64,000 bases of DNA from Hofstenia miamia. Taxonomy: Eukaryota > Xenacoelomorpha > Acoela. Of this stretch, positions 1 to 10,773 are shown piece after piece. The stretch covers positions 1,485,934 to 1,549,933 of the forward strand of contig SCFE01000073.1 of NCBI GenBank assembly GCA_004352715.1. Direction: 5' to 3'. Made by a program: the position numbers and the translations under genes. The notes under the pieces are model-generated. The model saw only the letters and a list, made by a program, of their open reading frames with translations. It was not told the DNA's origin and ran no database searches. Within the stretch, counting starts at the first letter, position 1; every line of letters starts with the position of its first letter.

Positions 1-1740
1 TGGTTTCAATTTATTGAAATTGTTATTTTTGAAACTCTTAAGAAATTTCAGTTTTTCATGGACTTTTTCTAAAATTGCTATAGCTTTGTAACCCTTGACC
101 CTGCACAATTTTTCGTCAAAAGTTGCAGAACAAGTTAAAGAAGAAAGTCATGGAAGGGTACTATATTTAAAAAAAGTTATATCTAAAAATTTGTAGGGGT
201 CAAATCGCCCCCTTAGTTAAAATAGGGGTAAGAAAATATATGGCTGAGCTAAAACTTTTCTGATTGTAAAAAATAATGTAACAACATTTTCGAAATTTCA
301 CAACTTTCATACTATGTTTGAATTCCCTAGTGTTCGCAATCTTTGGATTTTTGAAGGGAATTCTCATTTTAAATAAGAACCAAAAGTACTATATACTTTG
401 CAGAAAAAATACTGTTTATTAAATGGTAAATGAAATAAATCTATACTTTTGGAGCATCTGGCATTCAGTACATGCAATGTATTGTGTTGCATTACTAAAA
501 ATACAGCCTAGAACTAATCAACACTGTGGTTCGCCCTCAAATAAGTTTTGGTTAGCGCTAGAGATCACAAAAGTTGAATACGAAATCACCTCATTTTGCA
601 GTAAAATGTCGCCAAAATAGGCTTAAAATTGCCCAAAAAGTTGTGTAAAAATTAAGTTTAAAAAGCGTTATTTCGTATTCCATAGAATAAAAAGAACATG
701 TTTCAACTGCCAGATGCTGTCTCTTTGAAAACAAAATTTCCTTTATTAATGAAAAATTTCTATTATTTTAGATAAAATAATTGGTGATTTCGAGAGAGAC
801 ATCGTTAAGACTTCTCCGCTTCATAATACAAGACCGATGTTAGGGTTATTGCTCAGCAGAGCTTCTGTTTTCTTTTGACATGGCTCGCAATTAAAATTCG
901 AGGACAGCGTTAACGTCTATGTTTATGGTTTCGGCTAGAACAAGTGCGGTTTTAAGTTGTTTTGATGCTGTCGCCTATGCCATTGAATACATTGATCAAA
1001 TCGAATTGGGTAGGACTTAGAGATGAGTACGGTGCGCTAATACCGTGGTTTGCCGCGTTACGGTGTACCACATTAGTGATTTGCGCACTTACGGTGGTAA
1101 TGGTAGAATTAAAACGACTTGCGGTGGCATAAAAGATATACAGATAACGTGTTTTGTCTTAAGATTTAAAATCTTAGATATTTCTCAAAAAACTGCTTCT
1201 GAAGCAAAACTAAGAGATTCCACATACAAAATATTAAAAGTAATTTTTACATATTTGATTTGAAACTTTGATACTACCATAATGAAATTAAACGAAATGA
1301 CAAAATACCTAAGAAATTGCCTTTAAACTTTTCTACGAATGATCGATAGCCCTAAACAAACAATTAAAAAATATCTCTTTTCTTGCAATTGTTGCGGCCC
1401 ATCTTTAGTAGGACTGTTTAAAAGTCCAGATAACGTTCAGATTTTCCTCATCAGCCAGAGGCACGATTGAAAATGCTATTTTTCAGGAGTTTAGGTTAAA
1501 TTCTTCAAAATAGACAGTAATTTTGTGAAGAGTGGGTCAATGTTGTCTAACTAATGAAAAGTTACGTGAAAGCTGCGTCAAACCAAAAAAAGAGTAGAAG
1601 TTTCGTAAAAGATTATTGCTTTGCACAAATTTTTCCGGTTTCTAGCTATTTCATTCTTATAAACACGCAACGCGAACATAATATGAAACAGCAAAATCCC
1701 GTCCAATTGAAACATAATGAGTGAATTTATGTCAATTAAT
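1..1740. other. AT-rich sequence, no recognised gene
   Basis: No coding region of convincing length or family similarity was found. The only structured part is 902-1130, described separately. Confidence 0.5.
902..1130 (+). other. Possible decayed coding stretch, unidentified
   Basis: An ATG at 919 opens 33 codons to a TAG at 1018-1020. A frame shifted by one base then continues from about 996 to a TAA near 1128 and reads a hydrophobic stretch containing DEYGALIPWFAAL. Codon-sized GGT/GCG/ACG runs make the local composition less AT-rich than the flanks. I do not recognise the protein. It could be a pseudogene or chance. Confidence 0.2.
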
Positions 1741-1749
1741 CAAACCATA

Positions 1750-1890
1750 GTACAGAGTTGAATGCGTCTATAACAACCATCCAAGAGGACATTGAACAAT
1801 GTTCGTTATAGATGCATTTAGTTATAAGCCCATTTTGCTACAGAGCCAAATAGAGCTGATTTCGTAGTTTTGTTAGTTATAAGCCCAATA
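1750..1890. mobile_element. Possible pogo/Tigger-type transposon end
   Basis: The segment contains GTCTATAACAACCATCC and GTTCGTTATAGATGC, which resemble the TATAACGAAC-type ends of pogo-like DNA transposons. The 15-mer TTAGTTATAAGCCCA occurs twice (1818-1832 and 1873-1887). No transposase or second end was found, so this is a tentative call. Confidence 0.3.
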
Positions 1891-2394
1891 CTAAAGCTAC
1901 CCATTGGAAAAATGTGTAATTGATTATAATGTACATATATTTAGCATTAAGCTTTCAATGTTGATGTTGTTAAATTATAGAAAGGAAGATCTGTCAAATA
2001 AAACTTGAACAAAGAATGAAGTTTGTTTACCAACTTGAAATCGTGACCTTTGCTATTCGTGTTTGTAATGTAACTTTTATGAAAGAATCGAAAATTAAAT
2101 CTTTATGTTAAAAAATTCAAAAAATCTAATCAGAAAGAAGAGGCTACCAACGTAATATCAATCAATAGACATAATGGCTCAACCCCATTGATTCGAAAAA
2201 ATTTTTTGTAGAAAAGCTTTTCCATTCGAAAGTTATATTATTTTCAATTGAGCAAAAATACTCTGCACCATTCAAAATCGAATAAACAAAACTTGAGTAC
2301 TCGCAGTTCTATAGTGGAGATAGCACCAAGTCTTGATGATCTTTTTTATGTTAAATCCAATCAATAAAAAATTCTTCAATTCTGTTTCTTAAAA

Positions 2395-3175
2395 TACTTT
2401 TGGCAATCAAGTCTACTAATTACTTAGTATTAGATGGCCTAAATATTAAAATCAATAGGATCAATGTACCCAAGTCGTCGTATATGACTACAAACATAAT
2501 ACAATTTCTAAGAAAGACTGGCAATTTTTGCTAGGCATTTACTGACCAACAATATGAAAAAAACATTTTTGCGTTATCTGATAGGTAGTGAGTGATTTGT
2601 TTAGCTATGGAATTTGGAAATCCGTTTTATAAAAATTCAAATTTCCACAGTAATGAAAATTTTTTAATTCGCTTGTAGCAATGGATCTAACTGAAAGCAA
2701 ATTCAGAAAAAGAATATCACATTCAGGAAAAGTAAAATCCAATTGAGAAATTTCAGAATCTTCAAGTTTTCATTAGTTTATTCATGTACTCCTATCAATA
2801 CTTACACATGCATCTAATCTCATATCTTGCTGTATGCACTAACACTGTAGACTTTTAATATTTGTTACTGTTATTATTGTTACATGTATAATATACATGT
2901 ATGTACAGTAGATTATTGCACGTAGACAAGTATTTATAAATACTCTCTATTTTCTGCAACTCATATAGTCTCAAGCCCTTGTGATATTAAATCAGATTTT
3001 TTAGAATAATACTAACGTGATTGAAGCTGCTGAGTCATCCAGCTCCAGCTATACTGACACAGTTCGGGTTAACATTTTCAGACAATCGGGTTTTCTATAA
3101 ACACATTCTCGAAGAACACTTTTCCTACACTTTAGCTGCTTTGTTATTAAAAATCGCTTTAGAATTAGATAAAAA
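2395..3175 (+). repeat. Dispersed repeat A, copy 1
   Basis: This stretch matches 62145-62985 in reverse orientation along almost its whole length. Shared blocks include GGCAATCAAGTCTACTAATT, ACAATTTCTAAGA, AGCTATGGAATTTGGAAATC, a TTTATAAATA-TTTCTGCAACT block and GGGTTAACATTTT. When the two copies are translated they keep common residues (AIKSTN, IIQFLR, LAMEFGNP, FH-NEN) despite stops in both, so the ancestor was probably protein-coding. The following plus-strand open frame 3021-3287 (88 codons) begins inside the repeat. The family is not identified. Confidence 0.75.
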
Positions 3176-3400
3176 ATTCCTGATTAATGGTGCTACTATC
3201 GCAACTATTGGATATTTGTTGGATTTAGGGGTTCAGATGGACTCAAGTATGTCATGGACAAACCATAATTCTATCAAATTGAAGTAGCCAAATCAAGTTT
3301 GGCATATGATAAAGAACAATTTTAGTCCCACTTCTTTGACAGGTGATAAATTTGGCCTTTGTAAATCAATGATTATTTGCTATCCTTCGGTATGTTGGTT

Positions 3401-3530
3401 TCAGAGTTAGAACCGGTCACGTTTTTTGCTGACCCAACTGAACCGAGTAAACTTTTTCTCAACCGGGTGTAACCAGCGTCCAGAATTTGATATTTGTGAC
3501 ATGATGGGATACTTTCTTAAAGTTAAGGGA
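3401..3530 (+). mobile_element. hAT terminal remnant
   Basis: CAGAGTTAGAACCGGTCACG at 3401, followed by CTGACCCAACTGAACCG and CAACCGGGT, closely follows the left end of the hAT element at 31621 (CAGAGCTGGAACCGGTCAAG, then CTGACCCGACCCGATCGG). The opposite end was not found nearby, so this is a solo end of the same or a sister family. Confidence 0.6.
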
Positions 3531-5420
3531 GAAGACACAGCAATTTAATACCTAGGAAAGGTATATTCTCAAGTGTGATCATTTCTCAAAATTGCAAAGT
3601 ATTCAACTTATCAGTGCAGATTAAGTTTCTAAATAAATTTATTAAGTCTTGCTCATTTCAAGACTACAAATAACTTAACAGCATCTCTTTTTTAAAAGTG
3701 CGATTTTCATTCAAAAATGTCCTGTATTTGAGGTTGGTATCACGAATACTTTGCGGGCATTGGGCTGAGATGCGGAAACTGAAATGATTCTGAAAGAACT
3801 GTGCGTTTCTATATTACAACACACTCAATGTAGAACAACGTGGTATGAATTTTGCAGCCCGATAAATCAAAATATTAGCTGTATCAAGAAATCCATATCC
3901 AGCTGGTAGGACTAGTTTATTAGCAATGCCATTGGCTGTCAATAAACTTAAAACTTAGGCCGGTATCTATCATTATCAAATAAAATTCAGCCACTTAGCC
4001 ACTGTAATTTAATTGCAAAATTGCAAAAATAAATTCTGATGACACCAATGGAATATATAGAACTCTAATTCAATTTACTACCAAAAATAATATGAAGACG
4101 TAACAATTTTGTTATTAACAATAAATTTGGACAATAAAAAAATCCTGACTCCCAAAATGCCACTGAAATTAGAAAATCATGCTTTTAACGAACAATATTG
4201 GTTGGTGATTGTTACAAGTCAGTGTGCAATTTTTTCTGCATTTTAAAGAGAAAAGGTCTTTCAAAATGAGGTCAAAAAATTTGATATTATGTGCATGCAT
4301 TGTCTGAAATCTTCATAATCAGGTGGACTCCACAATTGGGAGTGTGGACTCAAAAAGTGGTACATAGGATCCACACAGACCAATGGATGAAGGCATAAAT
4401 AGACAGATGAACAGAACAGAACAGCACTGGAGTGTTACAGAAGAAGCAGGCCAGATGAGAATGTTAAACGAATGGAAGAAAGTAGGAGCATTATTAGAGG
4501 TTATAGAGCAGAGGCTTGCAGGACAAGTTTAAAAGTTGTAGTTGGATGAGATTAAGGGTAAAAGAGAGTTATGCAGGCTAAGCAAAGGGAAGATGAAGTG
4601 ATAAACATAGTGGCAGAAGTGGTAGAAGCAGCAGAACCAGTGGATGCAGAAACTGAAGCAGCAATCAAGGAAATGACGAAGGAAGAAATAGGTGAAAAAC
4701 TAAGTTGAAAGTTCCCAGGGGAGTGAGGAAAAGTATGCTAGCAGTGGAGACAGCAAAGATCAATAAAGTGCTAGAGATGATGGATGCTAGGAGTGTCTCA
4801 CAGGTAAATAGGTTAGTATATGCAGGTGCATAGGATGTGATGAGGAATGTAGGCACGAAAATTAGGAAGGAAGGATGACAAAAAGTAAAGGGAGAAAGAA
4901 AACCACCATGGGAGAGATGAAATGAGAATAAAGTGGCAAAAATTAAGACAGCAAATAGGGAAGATCATTACAAATAAGGTAGTACAGAATTGGTGCAGGG
5001 TAGGAAAGGGGAGATTATAGAAACCACAAAAGAAAAGCTGAAGCAGACATTAGTTGCTGAAGCTGAGAAAATATAAGGCAATTGCAAAACATGCAAAAGA
5101 CAATATGATGTTTCAGATGTTTAAGACCCAAGAAGGAATATTCTATAAAGCTAAAGAAGGTGAGGATGCAGTAAGGTTCTGGGAAAGTCTATGGGGGAAA
5201 TGAAGGACTAGAGATAGAAAGTGATCAGGTGCAGAAGGAATTCAGACAAGAAGAAGTAGTCACAACTGCAAAAGTTGAAGGAGGCTCTAAAGAATATGAA
5301 GAACTGGAATGCAACAGGCAGAGATGAGGTGCATGGGTATTGGCTGAAGAAGTTGACAAATGTTCATGAGAGACTATCTGTAGTATTGGAGGATTGTGTG
5401 ATGAGTAGTGACCAGATTGG

Positions 5421-5760
5421 ATGGTGTTGAGAAGGACATTTCCGATACAGAAGGACCCAAAGAAAGGCAGTGAGGCCAGCAACTTCAGGCCAATAACATG
5501 TCTGCCAAAAACATGGAAATTGCTCACTTTTGTGATTTCAAATAGGATGGCATGTTACTTAGAACAGAATAGGTTGATACCAGAGGAGCAGAAAATGGAT
5601 GTAAAACAAAGAGTTGGAGAATTTAGGAGAAGGAAGACAAATTAGCAAATTCCATGAAGAGATTACAGGAAGGCATATGATAGTATAGCACATAAGTGGC
5701 TATTGAGAAAACTAGAACTAATGGAGTTTCACAGAAATTGGTTGAGTTTCTATAGAGTAA
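5421..5760 (+). pseudogene. Reverse transcriptase finger/palm fragment of the RLE-type element
   Basis: An open frame at 5421-5645 carries the conserved NFRPITCLPKTWKLLT block, followed by PEEQK. This is the signature of a cnidarian/arthropod-type non-LTR lineage related to R2/R4. In another frame, DYRKAYDSIAHKWLLRKLEL (about 5655-5720) supplies catalytic block A. Frameshifts separate the two, so no functional enzyme can be made. The call rests on remembered family motifs, without a database search. Confidence 0.8.
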
Positions 5761-5915
5761 GATAGGAAATGGTAGACTAAGATAGATGGGCAAAGTTTGA
5801 GGTTTAGGCGGGACATATTTCAGGAGTAGTTAGATTAATTCTCATCACAGAGAGGTTAACGGAGACAGGCATATGACATAAGTTGGAGAAGAATGGCAGA
5901 GCAGTGAGTCATCTA

Positions 5916-6125
5916 TAATACATGGGTGACATGAAGATATATGCTAGTTTAAAGAAGAAATTTCAGAACCAAGTGGAAAGATTGGAGATGGCAAGTAGAG
6001 AGTCTGGGTTGGAGTTTGGATTAGGAAAGTGTGCAGCAGTGACAATGAAAAGAGGCAAGTGTATAGATGCAGAGGGTTTGAGGACAAGAAGTGGGGATAA
6101 CATTGAAGAAGTTAAGAAGAGGTAA
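5916..6125 (+). pseudogene. Reverse transcriptase YxDD-box fragment with DD-to-GD change
   Basis: The frame reads YMGDMKIYASLKKKF, then EFGLGKCAAVTMKRGK. In relatives the same place reads YMDD(I/L)KLYA, then MEFGLDKC. The first catalytic aspartate is replaced by glycine, so this copy would be inactive even without its frameshifts. Confidence 0.75.
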
Positions 6126-6724
6126 AAAACAGACTACATCATAAGGAAATGAAGATGAGGTTAAGAAAAGAATACAAGAGGAGAGTAAGGAAAATACTAC
6201 AGATGTCAGCACTGAATTGGCAGAACAGAATAAAAGTAATTAAAACTTGGGCAAAGCCACTGGTGAGATACTTAGCAGGAATAGTTTGGTAGTACAATAA
6301 TGATTTGAGGGAGTGAGAAAGGGGAAACAAATTATATAATAGCAGCAGAGATGGCTTTCAACTTAAATGGAGATGCATTTGCACATGGCAAGGCATAAAA
6401 GAGGAAAGAACTGCTAAGTGTGGAGGAAGCCATGGAAGCAGAAGCACTAGGACTATATTAATATGTGGAAGATCAACCTAAGGCGTCCCTACTGGAGTTA
6501 AAGAAGGTAAGAACAGAGACTGGGGAAAGAAAGCATTTCAAAGAGGAATGGATGAAAAGATACAAGCAATGTATAGGCAGTAGGTGATAAATGGATAATA
6601 ATGGAGGAATACAGAAAACAGAGCAACAATTGGCTAAAGAGAGAAACAGAAACACTGATAAAGGTGGCACAGGAGAGAGCAATTAGGAAAACTGGCTGAA
6701 GGAGCATTTAGACAGAATAGTGGA

Positions 6725-7310
6725 AGTAAGTGTTAAGTGTAGACTATGTAAGAAACATTAGGAGACAGTAGATTATCTGATAGTTGGATGTTAGAATTTG
6801 GCACATAATAAGTATAACCTCAGGCATGACAAGGTGGGAAGAATGGTACATTGTAGTTTGAACATACAGTATGGGCAGCAAAGGCTAGAGGCTGAAGACA
6901 AGTGGTATGATTATAAGCCACAGGGAGTCATAGAGAATGAGCAGGTTAAAATAATGTGGGACCTCAACATCAATATACAGATTAGCAAAGTGATAGAAGC
7001 ATGGGGGCAGACATAGTAGTGGAAGATAGAGGAAAGATTGGGAATAGTGATAGACATAGCAGTGCTAAATGACAGGAATGTAGAAAGCAAGAAGAAAGAG
7101 AAGTTAGACCAGTACAGGGAGTTGACAGAGGAAATAGAAAGGCTGTGGAAGTTAAAGAAGGTAAAGGTAGTCCTGTTAATCATAGAAGCAGTGAGTAAGA
7201 AGACTTGGAGCAGTTGAGATTAGGAAAATGGGGAGTTAACATAGTACAGAAGGCAGCAATGTTAGGAACAGCTAGATTCCTGAGGAAAGATCTCAGACTC
7301 CCTGGGAACT
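6725..7310 (+). pseudogene. C-terminal CCHC/endonuclease region of the RLE-type element
   Basis: CRLCKKH with a downstream GC gives a Cys-Cys-His-Cys arrangement. KYNLRHDKVGRMVH (from 6798), DKWYDYKPQGVIEN and VKIMWDLNI then match the C-terminal domain of this non-LTR lineage. The expected PD..D endonuclease motif is interrupted by a stop after EAWGQT (7016). The last conserved piece, NIVQKAAMLGTARFLRK, ends near 7290. Confidence 0.75.
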
Positions 7311-7370
7311 GGTGAGTTCCCTGAGATTAGAGTGATACAAGCATGAAGCTGTGAGAAAACAATGAGATAA

Positions 7371-7396
7371 TTATAATAATAATATTAATAATAATA
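7371..7396 (+). repeat. TAA-type tail of the RLE non-LTR element
   Basis: AATAATAATATTAATAATAA follows the last conserved coding block after about 60 bases. Short tandem-repeat tails are common at the 3' ends of non-LTR elements. The mariner element begins immediately after it. Confidence 0.6.
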
Positions 7397-7854
7397 CAGG
7401 GTGGCACAAAGTTGTGCACCAATATTCAAAGTTCTTTACAAGTCTTACAAATGGTAAATATGTTCTAAACATCTTTCACTATCATCCTCATACAATTTGT
7501 GTAGAATTTGAAGTTTGTAAGGATGAAATTTTCTGCTTTGAGGACCTTCTGCATCATTGAATGAGGAATACCAATTTCAACTGCTGCCCTTCACACTGAC
7601 TTCCTTGGACTACTTGCAATTTTTTCAAACACTTGTGCATGTGTCTTTGCAGATAAACCTGGATGTCCACTTTGCTTTTTGTTGATGACACTACCAGTTT
7701 CTCTCAATTTGTAGATTAAGTGACCAACAGAAGTGTGTGACACATTTTCATAAGGATGCTTTCTGTTGAATTGCTCAGCAATACTTCTGTTGGTTGCACC
7801 ATCACAACCAGATAATAAAATTGTTTCTACATGCTGCTCTGTAGTCAATGGCAT
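7397..7854 (-). pseudogene. Mariner-like transposase, N-terminal helix-turn-helix only
   Basis: The likely start is the ATG at 7854 (MPLTTEQHVETILLSG). The frame contains RSIAEQFNRKHP and SHTSVGHLIYKLRETGSV, typical of the DNA-binding half of mariner-like transposases. It runs to SSPRKSV and then TGA; the reading continues RAAVEIGIPHSMMQKVL past the stop, so the TGA is probably a CGA arginine codon lost by CpG decay. The catalytic DDE/D domain is absent. About 33 codons upstream of this ATG are also open but lie in the terminal repeat. Confidence 0.8.
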
Positions 7855-7933
7855 GGGTGATTTGAAAAAACAAATAAAAATTATATTAACAAAAAAAATA
7901 TTAACATTGGTGTGTGACTTTGTGGCCACTCTG
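7397..7933 (-). mobile_element. Internally deleted mariner-type element
   Basis: The left end CAGGGTGGCACAAAGTTGTG and the reverse complement of the right end (CAGAGTGGCCACAAAGTCAC) form imperfect terminal inverted repeats. TA flanks the element on both sides (7395-7396 and 7934-7935), as expected for Tc1/mariner insertion. The element is 537 bp, so most of the transposase is missing. It sits directly at the end of the TAA tail of the older non-LTR relic, so it is the younger insertion. Confidence 0.85.
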
Positions 7934-7964
7934 TATAATGATAAAGTAATAGTGAGATTCAAAA

Positions 7965-8015
7965 AAATTTAGCACTTATTTAGACAAAGGAAATAGGGAA
8001 ATCCTGGGCAAATTA
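7965..8015 (+). repeat. Short dispersed repeat shared with 62083-62130
   Basis: CACTTATTTAGACAAAGGAA followed by ATAGGGAAATCCTGGG matches the reverse complement of 62086-62122 (CACTTATTTAGACAAGGGAA, ATAGGTGAATCCCGGG). The family is unknown. Confidence 0.6.
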
Positions 8016-8249
8016 GTGTGACAGAGTGCAAGTGTAAGGGCACCTAAGGCAGAAGGTTGCAAACATAAAGCACAGCCTTCATCAACTATTAACTTTTTTA
8101 AAGATAATATTTTCAATTGCAAGTCTAGTTATTATCTGAATAGCGTGAAGAATGATAACACATAATTATAATATTTACAAAAATTAACATTAATACAAAA
8201 TCTGTTCTGTTCAGGTTGTGAAATTTGTTGCATGCCATTGTATAATCTT

Positions 8250-8819
8250 TATTGTAAAATTTGAATCCTAACCATGATTTATGCAAAATGAATGTTCCTT
8301 CAACATAAATGCTTTCAATTTTCTTTTAAACTTAATTGCAGTCTTAATCATTTTAATTTCATTTGGTAATCAATTCCAATTGTGAATTGCAACAATAATC
8401 AAAGACTGTTGCTTGATTTTGTCATGAAATTTAATGATAGTATAATGATTAGTTCTTATATTGCGCATATAACAATAGTTGATTCATTATTTTAAGAAAT
8501 TTTATCAAAATAATAAAAATAATAAGTTGATTTGGAAACAACATGGATATCAAAATGTAAATTCTTGTTTTGGAGGAGTTTTTCTTTACAAACATTCAAT
8601 GCCCATATTAATTGTATTGTAAGTTTTTTACTAATGATTATTTAAATTTGAAAAAAGTGTATTTGCATAATTAAGATGACTCATGACTAAAGCATGAAAT
8701 AATTGAATCATATTGACAGAGTGTAGTTTGACTATTTCTGATAATTTAACGCATAAATTTAACAGTTGCAGACTACCGATTATTGTACCAGTCAGATATT
8801 TACTTACATTTACAACCAT
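8250..8819 (-). pseudogene. Non-LTR reverse transcriptase C-terminal fragment
   Basis: The frame 8631-8819 reads IQLFHALVMSHLNYANTLFS, the post-catalytic HALVTSxLDYxN block of Jockey/CR1-type reverse transcriptases. After frameshifts, WNxLPNEIKMIKTAIKFKRK (about 8310-8370) matches the WNSLPxEI...FKRKLK end of such proteins. Everything upstream of this part is missing. Confidence 0.7.
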
Positions 8820-9390
8820 ATGTAATTATGCTTTTGATACCAGTTGTTGTTCTTATATATTGTTGTAAATTATTCATTATGCATCCTTTTTCAATAAACT
8901 CATTTCAGTTATTATTTTGACTTTGCTTTAATCTAAATTATGCTTTTCTAAAAAACTTCCACATAGTTAAGGGTAGCCTAGATGTGGTACAGCAGCTCTA
9001 GTACTACCCTTAGCTTAGGGCTAGATACACAGTTTGGTGTTTTTATTCATTATGCATTTCATTCATTTACTAAGATTGTGTTATTGCTACCACATAAATT
9101 GCACAAGATGAGAAATGCATTGAGCTTAGGTTTTTTACTTAGCATGTAGGTTTCACCCAAACATATTAGGGCGTCTCTTTTCCTTTTCTTTGTTAGGGCT
9201 CTAGTCTTATGCGACTTTTTCACAGGGTTATCTGTTTCAGGTTGGCAGAGTGTAGCCACTCTTCCCTTTCCCGATCTCCTGTTACTTTTTACTTTTATTA
9301 AGAAGGGTTACTATAGCAGGAGGAGTTAATTATTAAGCTGTAGCTTTGGTAAGTCCATGCTTTGACAAGAATCCCTCGGATGATAGGGAC
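8795..9390. repeat. Dispersed repeat B, copy 1
   Basis: This segment is a diverged direct copy of 13035-13625. Shared blocks include TAGATGTGGTACAGCAGCTC, GATGAGAAATGCA, TTATCTGTTTCAGGTT and ACTTTTTACTTTTATTA. The minus-strand frame 9059-9259 (66 codons, Lys/Arg-rich start, then ETYMLSKKPKLNAFL) is partly matched by a broken frame in copy 2, so the family may have encoded a protein on this strand. I cannot place it in a known superfamily. Confidence 0.75.
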
Positions 9391-9935
9391 TTAGGACTGC
9401 TTCCTGATTTCATACTGATCCCACATGGTGACCACTGCTGGACTCCGAGTACAAGTATCATGTCATAATTAATTATAATGGTGTAAGAGGAACCTTCAAG
9501 ATAACCAACAGAAAGATTCTGTACTCTACAAGAGAAGAAATTGAACCTTATTACAATTGGAATTGCAGTTGAGATTACCAATCTTTCAGTGCCACTGATA
9601 GCCAGAAATTTTTTTTAAATGAATGCAAACCCAAACCAGCCACACCTAATGTAAATTTTGCTAGTTAACTCTCCCCATCAAAGCTCCCCTTAAAACTTCA
9701 GAGAAATAAAAATTCCAAATACTCAGTCAAAAATCTAAAGGAACTCTCGAAAAAGCTGCCCGAACCCCACCAACCTCACATGATGCGTTTCTAAGGAGCA
9801 ACTCATTGCTAAAATCACTTTTCTTGAAGGCAAATAATCCAATTAAAAGAAATGATGAATCTGATGCAAATCGAATATTGCGCCACTTTTGATCAAATCC
9901 ACAACAAAAACATGTCACTTCATAATGAAATATCT
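9391..9935. other. No recognised feature
   Basis: A minus-strand open frame of 82 codons ends at 9333 and one of 76 codons lies at 9727-9957. Neither resembles a known family, and both lie beside decayed repeats. Confidence 0.4.
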
Positions 9936-9940
9936 GCCTT

Positions 9941-10110
9941 AAAAAAAGGAGAAACAAACATTACTACAAAGCTACAATTACATGGAAAAAGAACACCAAC
10001 ACCAAATCTGGAAATTAGAGGAGCAGAATGAAAGTCTTCAAAATCAAATCAAAGACTTAAACCAAGAGTTTTTTAATTTAATGGAACATAATGCAAACTT
10101 AATGAAATGA
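9941..10110 (+). pseudogene. Coiled-coil ORF1-like fragment
   Basis: The frame reads MEKEHQHQIWKLEEQNESLQ and on through QIKDLNQEFFNLMEHNA before a TGA, with heptad-like spacing of Ile/Leu. Such a coiled coil is typical of ORF1 or gag proteins of retroelements but is not specific to them. It precedes the Pro/Thr-rich frame at 10275, with which it may once have been continuous. Confidence 0.4.
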
Positions 10111-10274
10111 AATAGAAGAGTGCAACACTCAAAACATCAAAGTCACCTGTCATCTGATTGCTCAGGAAGCTAAAAAAAAATGTTCTCCACAACAGGTACA
10201 AACTACCAAGTTACATTTAAATAGATTACAAGCAATCAAAGGAGAAGTTAAACATTTAAAAAACTGCAATAGCT

Positions 10275-10661
10275 ATGGAACCCAATCTAAATAATCAAAA
10301 TACAGGAAATTGTGATAAACAGTCACCTACTGTCATTGATAATGTTAAACCTTCTCAATCTACGCCTGTTACCATTGCTGACTATACACCACCAAGGACC
10401 CAATTCCCTCAATCACTTATAAATAATGTGATTATTAAAAACTTAAACAAAAATTTAAATTTAATCACAAACAAATTAAAGCCATTGAAAGCCCTCAACC
10501 CAACAAAAAAATTTTTCATTCTAACTTGCTACCAGCAGCAGTTGACGAAAATTTCAAAATTCATATGCCTCCACAACGTTTCTCCAGCAAAGCTGATGGT
10601 ACATCCTGTAGCATCATCCCAAAATAATAGGTGCAACAAAGGAAGGATTAACGTCGAATGA
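10275..10661 (+). pseudogene. Hypothetical protein, possible retroelement ORF1 remnant
   Basis: The open frame has 128 codons and is low-complexity (Asn, Gln, Pro, Thr). It contains the proline-rich ADYTPPRTQFPQSL. From about 10470 another frame looks more protein-like (ESPQPNKKIFHSNLLPAAVD, then FKIHMPPQRFSSKADG), which suggests one frameshift. With the coiled coil just upstream, an ORF1-like origin is plausible. No zinc knuckle or enzyme motif is visible. Confidence 0.35.
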
Positions 10662-10756
10662 TTATAGTGATTAAATACAATCAAAAATATTATTGTAAAA
10701 TTTAGTTATGATTCTATTCATTTTGTAAAGAGGCGAGTTGTGTCTAGTAGTGGCTG

Positions 10757-10773
10757 GATCCCATCACGGGATC
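10757..10773. repeat. Perfect palindrome with 5-base loop
   Basis: GATCCC-ATCAC-GGGATC forms 6-bp arms. It lies in a comparatively GC-rich island (10730-10830) downstream of the ORF1-like remnant. Function is unknown. Confidence 0.5.

Larger units (their letters stand above)
4340..7310 (+). mobile_element. Degenerate RLE-type non-LTR retrotransposon (R2/R4/NeSL-like)
   Basis: The relic reads 5' to 3' on the plus strand through many frameshifts and stops. In order: NWNATGRDEVHGYWLKKL (about 5300-5410), the reverse-transcriptase block FRPITCLPKTWKLL with PEEQK (5484-5600), catalytic block A DYRKAYDS (about 5655), the YxDD box as YMGDMKIYA (5916-5945), EFGLGKC, a CCHC knuckle CRLCKKH...C (about 6740-6795), KYNLRHDKVGRMVH, WDLNI-VIEA (6890-7010) and a C-terminal LGTARFLRK (about 7265). 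This order, with a C-terminal knuckle and endonuclease-like tail, is that of early-branching non-LTR elements with a restriction-like endonuclease. The catalytic YMDD has become YMGD. The plus strand is strikingly purine-rich and C-poor, so the opposite strand shows long Ser/Leu/Phe-rich shadow frames. Confidence 0.85.

Noticed and set aside
6021-7183. Ser/Leu/Phe-rich minus-strand open frames
   Set aside because: They are shadows of the purine-rich plus strand of the non-LTR relic and have no family features.
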